Shown here: positions 41,406 to 47,628 of the stretch, in pieces | Layout of the letters: each line of letters starts with the position of its first letter | Position numbering within the stretch: position 1 is the stretch's first letter | Source: Bacteroidales bacterium | GTDB lineage: Bacteria; Bacteroidota; Bacteroidia; Bacteroidales; F082 | DNA length: 47,628 nucleotides | Assembly (NCBI GenBank): GCA_017561025.1 | Contig: JAFZDU010000055.1 | Span: 1 to 47,628 of the forward strand | Reading direction: 5' to 3' | Position numbers and translations under genes: made by a program | Notes under the pieces: generated by a model | The model's database searches: none | Told to the model about the DNA's origin: nothing | Seen by the model: only the letters and a program-made list of their open reading frames with translations

Positions 41406-41766
41406 ATATTTGTTGACATGTCTGGCATTGACAATAATGATATCATGCCAAGCACAATCGGAGTTTAAATCCGTTGGTATTGATGAATTCAAGACTGAGA
41501 TTTCAAAATCTGACGTTCAATTAGTTGACGTTCGTACTGCACAAGAATATTCGGAAGGACATATTCCTGGAGCAATGAATATCGATGTCAATGCTCCCGA
41601 TTTTGAAGAGAAGATAAAGGCTTTGGACAAGAAAGAAAATGTCGCCATCTATTGCAGAAGCGGACGCCGCAGCAAAATGGCTGCAAACAAAATGACTGAA
41701 GCAGGATTCAAAGTCATAGAACTCAACACCGGATTCCTTAGCTGGGACGGGGCAGTGGAGAAATAA
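41395..41766 (+). CDS. Rhodanese-like lipoprotein (sulfurtransferase domain)
   Basis: This 123-aa protein has a lipoprotein signal (IMISC, Cys18) and one rhodanese domain. VQLVDVRTAQEYSEGHIPGA is the substrate-fold signature, and the active-site loop is CRSGRR with catalytic Cys87. It would transfer sulfane sulfur outside the cytoplasm, or bind other thiol substrates. The start is the ATG at 41395, preceded by GGAGG (41384-41388) at 6 nt. A longer frame starting 7 codons earlier lacks such a site and spoils the signal peptide. It overlaps the upstream lipoprotein gene by 11 nt. Confidence 0.88.
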   Translation: MKIKYLLTCLALTIMISCQAQSEFKSVGIDEFKTEISKSDVQLVDVRTAQEYSEGHIPGAMNIDVNAPDFEEKIKALDKKENVAIYCRSGRRSKMAANKMTEAGFKVIELNTGFLSWDGAVEK

Positions 41767-41777
41767 GGAAAAATCAC

Positions 41778-41785
41778 TACATTTG
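41778..41785 (+). promoter_or_regulatory. -7 promoter element of the DPP III-nicotinamidase gene
   Basis: TACATTTG matches TAnnTTTG, 24 nt before the ATG at 41810. No -33 TTTG is found at the usual spacing. Confidence 0.4.
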
Positions 41786-41809
41786 CACTTTAACTAAATT
41801 TATATCGTA

Positions 41810-44407
41810 ATGAAAAAGTTTATTATGGGATTAAGCGTTTTTGGATTGCTATGTAGCTGTAACACAGGCAACCAACAGACAAAAAACGACGATTTTAAAT
41901 ATCTCGTCGATGAATTCGCAGACATCAAAATCATGCGCTACCAAATTCCTGAATGGGAGAACCTTTCTCTTCAACAAAAGGAATACCTTTATTATTTGGG
42001 CGAAGCCGCTAAATGTGGTCGCGACATCCTCGCTGACCAAAACTTCAAGTACAACCTCACAGTCCGAAAGACAAACGAGGCTATCTTGAATTCTTATTCC
42101 GGTAACCGTGAGACTGAAGAGTTCCAAAACTTCCTTACTTACGCAAAACGCGTGTTCTTCAGCAACGGCATCCATCATCATTATGCAGAAGATAAATTCT
42201 TCCCAGAAATCACAGAAGAATACTTCGCAGAACTTGTTAGAAATTCTGATGAAAAACAACTACCTCTCGCTGAGAACGAGACAGTGAAAGAATTCTTGGC
42301 ATTCATCACTCCAGTCATCTTCGACAAAGATTTATATGCTACACGCCGAAGCGGAGAAGCTGATATCATCAAGAATTCTGCTACTAACTTCTACAAAGGC
42401 GACATCTCTAAAGAAGAAGTTGAAAACTTCTATGACGCTCAAAGAAAACCTAATGACGCTACTCCAATTTCTTACGGCTTGAACTCTCAACTAGTAAAGG
42501 AAAACGGTAAGATTTTCGAAAACGTATATAAATCAGGCGGTCTCTATGGCGAAGCTATCGACCAAATTATCTTCTGGCTTGAAAAAGCTAATGCTGTGGC
42601 AGAAAACGACATCCAACGTAATTATACAGATCTCCTTATCAATTATTACAAGACAGGCTGTCTTAAGGCATGGGATGAATACAACATCGCTTGGGTGCAA
42701 GACTCTGTCTCAACTATCGACTTCGTTAACGGCTTCATCGAAGACTACGGCGATCCAATGGGCATGAAAGCAACATGGGAAGCTGTCGTCAACTTCAAAG
42801 ACATGGAAGCTACAAAACGCGCTGAACTCATCAGCCAAAACGCTCAATGGTTTGAAGATAACTCACCTGTAGACGAACGTTTCAAGAAGAAAGAATGTAA
42901 AGGCGTAACAGCAAAAGGCATCATCGTCACAACATTGGCAGGCGACTGTTTCCCAGCGCCTCCAATTGGCATCAACCTTCCTAATGCCGACTGGATTCGT
43001 AAGGACTACGGCTCTAAATCTGTTACAATCACCAACTTGATGGATGCTTACGACAAAGCAGCCCAAGAATCTCCTAAGAGCGTCTTGGCTGAGTTCGCTT
43101 ATTCACAAGAAGAAATAGACCTCTGTAAAAAATATGGCTCTAATGCCGACGTGGTTCACACCGACTTACACGAATGCCTCGGTCATGGTTCTGGACAGCT
43201 TCTTCCAACAACACAACCTAACGCATTGAAAGAGTACAACTCAGCACTCGAAGAATCACGCGCCGACTTGTTCGGTCTTTACTATTGCGCTGATCCAATC
43301 ATGGTTGAACTCGGCATCATGCCTGACATGGAAGCTTATAAAGCTGCATACGCTAACTTCATCCGTAATGGTTTGATGGGACAACTCTCACGTATTGAAT
43401 TAGGTAAAAACGTGACAGAATCTCACATGCAAGACCGTAAGCTCATCTCTGAATGGTGCTACGAAAAAGGTTTGGATGACAATGTAATTGAAAAGAAAAT
43501 AAAAGATGGTAAGACATATTTCGTGGTCAATGATTATGAAAGATTACGCATGTTATTCGGTGAGCTCCTCGCTGAAATACAACGTATCAAATCAGAAGGC
43601 GATTATGAAGCAGGTAAACAACTTGTTGAAAGATATGCTGTAAAAGTGGATCCTGTCTTGCATAAAGAAGTTAAAGAACGTTACGACGCTTTGAACCTCA
43701 GACCTTACGGAGGTTTCATTAACCCTGACATCGTTCCTGTAGAAAAAGGAGGTAAGGTGGTTGATTACGTTATCAACTATCCAAGCGACTTTGTACAACA
43801 GCATCTCGATTATGGCAAGCAATATGCTTTCTTGAAAGAAAACCACGCAGCTCCAACACATTTAGTCGTTGACATGCTTTATGATTTCATCGACGGTTCA
43901 TTGGCTTGCGGCAATGCAGAAGAAGCAGTGAAAGAAGTCATCAAATATATCAACGCTCATCCTGACCAAGAAGTTATTTATATCACCGACTGCCATCCAG
44001 CAGACCACAGTTCTTTCGCTGAATTTGGCGGTATCTGGCCATCACACTGCGTTGAAGGAACACGCGGCGGCGCTATACATGAAGCTTTCTATACAGATGT
44101 TATTAATGTTATAAATCGTCCAGATCCAGAACGCAACATCTTCCGTAAAGGCTGCAAGCAAGACGAAGAACAATATTCAGGTTTTGAAGCTGTTAACAGC
44201 AAAGGCGTGGCTTTGAAAGACTATGCAAACAAAGACGTCGTTATCAGCGGCATCGCTACAGAATACTGCGTTAAGAACACAGTGGAAGAATTCCTTAATG
44301 CCGGACATAATGTTGAATTATTGCTCGATGGTCTAGGTTATGTTGATTATAAAGGACATAATAAGACAATCAAGGAATTGGAGAAAGTTGTTACAGTAGT
44401 CAAGTGA
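41810..44407 (+). CDS. Lipoprotein fusing dipeptidyl peptidase III (M49) to a nicotinamidase domain
   Basis: This 865-aa single reading frame has three parts. A signal peptide ends LLCSC, with Cys17 as the likely lipidated residue. Residues about 20-675 are a complete M49 zinc peptidase: HECLGH at 454-459 is the HExxxGH zinc/catalytic motif and EESRAD (Glu482) gives the third ligand. Residues about 682-865 are a PncA-type nicotinamidase: VVDMLYDF (Asp688), TDCHPADHSSF (metal residues Asp727, His729), WPSHCVEGT, FRKGC (Lys780) and GIATEYCV (Cys820). The Asp-Lys-Cys triad is intact. The peptidase domain ends normally (YAFLKENH) and the second domain begins at once. M49 enzymes release N-terminal dipeptides; nicotinamidase makes nicotinate from nicotinamide. 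Both would act outside the cytoplasm if the lipobox is used. Confidence 0.9.
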   Translation: MKKFIMGLSVFGLLCSCNTGNQQTKNDDFKYLVDEFADIKIMRYQIPEWENLSLQQKEYLYYLGEAAKCGRDILADQNFKYNLTVRKTNEAILNSYSGNRETEEFQNFLTYAKRVFFSNGIHHHYAEDKFFPEITEEYFAELVRNSDEKQLPLAENETVKEFLAFITPVIFDKDLYATRRSGEADIIKNSATNFYKGDISKEEVENFYDAQRKPNDATPISYGLNSQLVKENGKIFENVYKSGGLYGEAIDQIIFWLEKANAVAENDIQRNYTDLLINYYKTGCLKAWDEYNIAWVQDSVSTIDFVNGFIEDYGDPMGMKATWEAVVNFKDMEATKRAELISQNAQWFEDNSPVDERFKKKECKGVTAKGIIVTTLAGDCFPAPPIGINLPNADWIRKDYGSKSVTITNLMDAYDKAAQESPKSVLAEFAYSQEEIDLCKKYGSNADVVHTDLHECLGHGSGQLLPTTQPNALKEYNSALEESRADLFGLYYCADPIMVELGIMPDMEAYKAAYANFIRNGLMGQLSRIELGKNVTESHMQDRKLISEWCYEKGLDDNVIEKKIKDGKTYFVVNDYERLRMLFGELLAEIQRIKSEGDYEAGKQLVERYAVKVDPVLHKEVKERYDALNLRPYGGFINPDIVPVEKGGKVVDYVINYPSDFVQQHLDYGKQYAFLKENHAAPTHLVVDMLYDFIDGSLACGNAEEAVKEVIKYINAHPDQEVIYITDCHPADHSSFAEFGGIWPSHCVEGTRGGAIHEAFYTDVINVINRPDPERNIFRKGCKQDEEQYSGFEAVNSKGVALKDYANKDVVISGIATEYCVKNTVEEFLNAGHNVELLLDGLGYVDYKGHNKTIKELEKVVTVVK

Positions 44408-44425
44408 TTTAAAATTCTAAAAATA

Positions 44426-44460
44426 AAAAGCCTCGGAGTAATGATCTGAGGCTTTTGTTT
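44426..44460 (+). terminator. Rho-independent terminator after the DPP III fusion gene
   Basis: AAAAGCCTCGGA (44426-44437) pairs with TCTGAGGCTTTT (44445-44456) around a 7-nt loop and is followed by a T-rich tail. The A run on its left could make it work for the convergent minus-strand gene as well. Confidence 0.88.
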
Positions 44461-44517
44461 TGGCAAAATTACACAACTCTTGGTCGAGAGTATGTTTCAT
44501 GTTTTAGTTGATTGTAT

Positions 44518-45342
44518 CTATTTAGCGTTTTTCTCTGCTTTTCTCTCTTCTCTTTCTCTTTGTTTTCTAAGCTTTTTCAATTTCTTGTCAATGGTCTTCT
44601 GATGTATCTTAGGATTGTTGCCAGTGAATTGATATTCGTCATAAATATATTGGCTTCTATCTTCATTGAATACATATATCAATCTTGCAGTTAATACGTT
44701 GTTATATTGTTTGACGTCTTGCCATGCCATATCAGGCTGTCCGTTTATAAGGTCATAGTCTCTGGTTCTGATAGGTGCAAGTGAATATTGATAACGGAAT
44801 CCTAGCTTCAATCTTTCATGAATTCTGAATTTCAAATCTGCCAATATGCACCAGTCATCCAAGCTGAACTTGTCATCTCCTGTATAAGTTAAATTTACAT
44901 TGGTTTCTTTTCCATGTTCGTATTCTCTTAAGCCGATAAGTCTGCCGTAAGAAGCACCGATGCCAAAAGAAGTAATCTGTTTGTCGCTGAAATAAACCAT
45001 CAGCGGAACTTCAAGATATGTTAAATGTGCATCATATTCTCCTGTGATAATATTGTTAGCGTCGATAGAGTCGTTATATATCTGACCTTGATGAGATCCT
45101 CTTTGGTTTAACGCAAGTTCCAATGCTATGTCGATATTGAAGTTTTTTTTCTGATATACAGGCACAATAGCACCAATACCTGCATGCACACCTATATGTT
45201 TATATCCAAATGCCTTGTCACCGTCGATTTGTGACAGATTAAAACCTAAAAATCCTTCACCTTTAACTATCTGAGACTTAGCTTCTGTTGCGAACATCAT
45301 CATGATCGCACACATTATAATTATTGTATATATCTTTTTCAT
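44518..45342 (-). CDS. PorT-like outer-membrane beta-barrel protein with basic C-terminal tail
   Basis: This 274-aa protein has a Sec signal peptide (cleavage near ATEAKSQ). A small beta-barrel of the OMP_b-brl_2/PorT kind follows (FLGFNLSQIDGDKAFGYKHI, LTYLEVPLMVYFS, FGIGASYGRLIG, LKLGFRYQYSLAPI, NVLTARLIYVF). The last 40 or so residues are strongly basic (KKLKKLRKQREREERK), beyond the final strand, which is unusual. Function is unknown; relatives include PorT of the type IX secretion system, but that specific role is not supported here. It follows tex by 29 nt on the same strand. Confidence 0.75.
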   Translation of the reverse strand: MKKIYTIIIMCAIMMMFATEAKSQIVKGEGFLGFNLSQIDGDKAFGYKHIGVHAGIGAIVPVYQKKNFNIDIALELALNQRGSHQGQIYNDSIDANNIITGEYDAHLTYLEVPLMVYFSDKQITSFGIGASYGRLIGLREYEHGKETNVNLTYTGDDKFSLDDWCILADLKFRIHERLKLGFRYQYSLAPIRTRDYDLINGQPDMAWQDVKQYNNVLTARLIYVFNEDRSQYIYDEYQFTGNNPKIHQKTIDKKLKKLRKQREREERKAEKNAK

Positions 45343-45371
45343 GCTGTTATAACGATTTTATTCTTATAATA

Positions 45372-47507
45372 TTATTTCAAGATAGCGTTTTTCATGCTGA
45401 GACTAATTCTCTTTCTTTCTACGTCAAGTTCTGTAACTGTGACTTTCACCTTCTGATTAAGTTTCACAACCTCATTAGGGTCTTTGATGAACTGGTTCGA
45501 CATTTGACTTATGTGTACTAGTCCGTCTTGGTGTACGCCAAGGTCGACGAAACAGCCGAAAGCTGTGATGTTTGTGACTATGCCTACTAACTGCATTCCC
45601 ACTTTCAAATCGTTGATAGTGCGAATGTCCTTGTTGAACTCGAAGAATTCGAATGTCTTTCTTGGGTCGCGGCCTGGTTTTTCCAACTCGCTGATGATGT
45701 CGTTTATTGTCTCGATGCCGAAGTCGTTTTCGATGAATTCTTTAGGATTTATCTTTGCTATGAGATCTTTGTTTCCAATCAATTCTCTTACTTCCACATT
45801 AAGTTTCTTTGCCATTTTTTCTACGATATGGTAGCTTTCAGGGTGTACAGCACTTGCATCTAATGGCTGCGCTGCATCGTGTATTCTCAAAAAACCTGCA
45901 CATTGTTCGTATGCTTTTTCACCTAAACGAGGCACTTTCAACAGCTGCTTGCGGCTCTTGAAGCCTCCGTTTTCATTACGGTATTTTACTATGTTGCTTG
46001 CTATCTGAGGACCTACACCGCTGACGTATGAGAGCAGCTGTTCGCTGGCGGAATTGAGTTCCACGCCCACAGCATTGACGCAGCTTTCCACGACGTGACC
46101 AAGTTCTTCATTAAGGAGCTTTTGATTTACATCATGTTGATATTGACCTACGCCGATAGACTTAGGATCAATCTTGACCAGCTCGGCTAGTGGGTCCATG
46201 AGACGGCGGCCTATGCTTACCGCACCTCTCACAGTGATGTCGTATTCAGGGAATTCGTCGCGTGCCACTTTTGAAGCTGAGTATATAGAAGCACCGCTTT
46301 CGTTGACCATGACAGCTATGATGTCGCGGTCGAATTTTATTCCACGGATGAAGTCTTCTGTCTCACGTCCTGCAGTGCCGTTACCTATGGCTATTACTTC
46401 AATTTTATAAGCATTGACAAGAGAACGTATTTTATTTGTAGCTTGTCTTGTCTCACATTGAGGTGGGTGAGGGAAGATGGTCTCGTTGTGCAACAAGGCT
46501 CCATATTCATTAAGGATAACAACCTTGCAGCCTGTTCTGAAACCGGGGTCGAGGGCGAGGACGCGTTTCTGACCTATAGGCGCTGCCAAGAGAAGCTGAC
46601 GAAGGTTTTCAGCAAATACCTTAATAGCTATTTCATCAGCTTTTTCTTTGTACAAAGCGCGTATCTCTGTCTCTATAGATGGCTCAAGCAATCGTTTCCA
46701 TGCGTCATCGATGGCGTCTTGAACTAAATCTGTTGATGAGTTATCAGCCTTGATAAAGATGTTGTCGAGTGTCTTGAGAGCTTCTTCATCATTGATTTTC
46801 AGTTTCACTTTAAGCATGCCTTCAGCCTCGGCACGAAACATCGCCAACAATCGGTGTGATGGGGCCTCGGCGATAGATTCTTTCCAATCGAAGTATTGCT
46901 GATATGTCTTGCCTTCTTCCTCCTTGCCTTTGACGACGGCAGAAGAGATGATACCTTCCTTGTGATATATTTTGCGGATGTTGTTACGACCTTTGATGTC
47001 TTCTGAAATCCATTCTGCCATGATATCGCAAGCTCCTTTGAGAGCGTCTTTGGTTGTCTCGACGCCTTTTTCCTTGTCGATGTATTTCTTGGCGAGACCT
47101 TCAATGTCGTCGCTGTTTTGTGACATGATGATTTTAGCAAGAGGTTCCAAACCTTTCTGACGTGCTATCTCTGCCCTTGTCTTGCGTTTGGGCTTATATG
47201 GAAGATAAAGGTCTTCAACATCTTGTAATGTCTTTGCATTCTTGATGCTGAATTCGAGTTCCGGAGTTAGTTTCTCTTGTTCTGCTATCGACTTCAGGAC
47301 TGCCTCTTTTCTTTTTTCGAGCTCTTCAAGTTGCTCGAGGCGTTTTTGTATGGCAGCTACGACCTCTTCATTCATGGTGTTGGTCATCTCCTTACGATAA
47401 CGAGCTATGAAAGGCACTGTGCAGCCTTCACTCAAAAGACGTATCACGTTCTCTGCAACTGTCAGTGACACTGAAAATTCTGTTGCTATCTGCTTGCTGA
47501 AATCCAT
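45372..47507 (-). CDS. tex: Tex-family RNA-binding transcription accessory protein
   Basis: This 711-aa cytoplasmic nucleic-acid-binding protein has the full Tex layout. The helical N-terminal domain contains TVPFIARYRKEMTN. The YqgF/RNase H-like domain (about 320-445) contains VLALDPGFRTGCKV and IAIGNGTAGRETEDFI. The helix-hairpin-helix region (about 490-560) contains LLSYVSGVGPQIASNIVKYR, and the C-terminal S1 domain (about 638-711) contains GIVTNITAFGCFVDLGVHQD. Tex binds RNA and influences transcription and ribosome-linked processes. The start is the Met before DFSKQIATEF; a frame extended by 9 codons lacks family similarity. Confidence 0.96.
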   Translation of the reverse strand: MDFSKQIATEFSVSLTVAENVIRLLSEGCTVPFIARYRKEMTNTMNEEVVAAIQKRLEQLEELEKRKEAVLKSIAEQEKLTPELEFSIKNAKTLQDVEDLYLPYKPKRKTRAEIARQKGLEPLAKIIMSQNSDDIEGLAKKYIDKEKGVETTKDALKGACDIMAEWISEDIKGRNNIRKIYHKEGIISSAVVKGKEEEGKTYQQYFDWKESIAEAPSHRLLAMFRAEAEGMLKVKLKINDEEALKTLDNIFIKADNSSTDLVQDAIDDAWKRLLEPSIETEIRALYKEKADEIAIKVFAENLRQLLLAAPIGQKRVLALDPGFRTGCKVVILNEYGALLHNETIFPHPPQCETRQATNKIRSLVNAYKIEVIAIGNGTAGRETEDFIRGIKFDRDIIAVMVNESGASIYSASKVARDEFPEYDITVRGAVSIGRRLMDPLAELVKIDPKSIGVGQYQHDVNQKLLNEELGHVVESCVNAVGVELNSASEQLLSYVSGVGPQIASNIVKYRNENGGFKSRKQLLKVPRLGEKAYEQCAGFLRIHDAAQPLDASAVHPESYHIVEKMAKKLNVEVRELIGNKDLIAKINPKEFIENDFGIETINDIISELEKPGRDPRKTFEFFEFNKDIRTINDLKVGMQLVGIVTNITAFGCFVDLGVHQDGLVHISQMSNQFIKDPNEVVKLNQKVKVTVTELDVERKRISLSMKNAILK

Positions 47508-47628
47508 TTTTTTATGTTTTAAGTCAACGGACAACAGACAACGGTCAACGGTCTTTGTCCAAATTATTATTTATTTTAACTTCTAATACTAGACGCATCA
47601 ATTACATATTGTCTATTTTTATGGTGTA
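47508..47628. other. Upstream region of tex with short repeats
   Basis: This region contains tandem CAACGG-like units (47525-47551), an inverted repeat GGACAA (47529-47534)/TTGTCC (47555-47560), and near the edge an AGACGCATCAATTACA stretch resembling one arm of the GAGACG hairpins. No gene starts here in the window. Confidence 0.4.

Overview
The window looks like a piece of an AT-rich Bacteroidota chromosome, most likely order Bacteroidales. The signs are a TonB-dependent receptor with a carboxypeptidase-regulatory-like domain paired with a DUF4249 lipoprotein, a DUF6565-type lipoprotein, a TPR/transmembrane/HTH regulator, many short lipoproteins with SC-type lipoboxes, and promoters of the Bacteroidota type (TTTG, about 20 bp, TAnnTTTG) in front of several genes. 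No species can be named from the sequence alone.

Region 1 (1-10.7 kb). The tail of an electron-transfer flavoprotein alpha gene and its terminator are followed by a six-gene, same-strand defence operon: hsdM, a DUF1016/YhcG-type PDDEXK nuclease, hsdS, an OLD-family ATPase/TOPRIM nuclease, a compact UvrD-like helicase, then hsdR. The OLD + UvrD pair has the architecture of Gabija (GajA/GajB) and sits inside the type I restriction-modification operon, between the specificity and restriction subunits. One good promoter precedes hsdM and a strong hairpin terminator follows hsdR.

Region 2 (10.8-24.6 kb). This is housekeeping and envelope sequence. The minus-strand run is tsaD-dgt-TPR/HTH regulator. 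The divergent plus-strand run is tamB (apparently with an ACG start codon), a RecB/AddA-like helicase-nuclease overlapping it by 4 nt, and typA/bipA.

Region 3 (24.6-31.7 kb). A Big2-like lipoprotein, a single-chain glycine decarboxylase (gcvP), an M15 D,D-carboxypeptidase, a ThiD-like/AraC fusion protein whose kinase signature residues are degenerate, and pdxS. Between the fusion gene and pdxS lies a cluster of three TCRGAATA sites (two direct at exactly 21 bp, one inverted), which looks like the operator of a vitamin-B6 control circuit. Two 63-bp hairpin repeats and tRNA-Tyr follow.

Region 4 (31.7-44.5 kb). A DUF4249/TonB receptor pair, a PatB/MalY C-S lyase, an OPT oligopeptide transporter, peptidase T, a cN-I type 5'-nucleotidase, a DUF6565-type lipoprotein with an overlapping rhodanese lipoprotein gene, and an unusual 865-aa lipoprotein that joins dipeptidyl peptidase III to a complete nicotinamidase domain. 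Together these suggest peptide uptake and breakdown plus sulfur-amino-acid and nucleotide/NAD salvage.

Region 5 (44.5-47.6 kb). An outer-membrane beta-barrel protein and the RNA-binding protein Tex, both on the minus strand.

The strongest candidates for something undescribed are the DPP III-nicotinamidase fusion, the Gabija-like pair nested in a type I R-M operon, and the ThiD-like/AraC sensor with its operator in front of pdxS.
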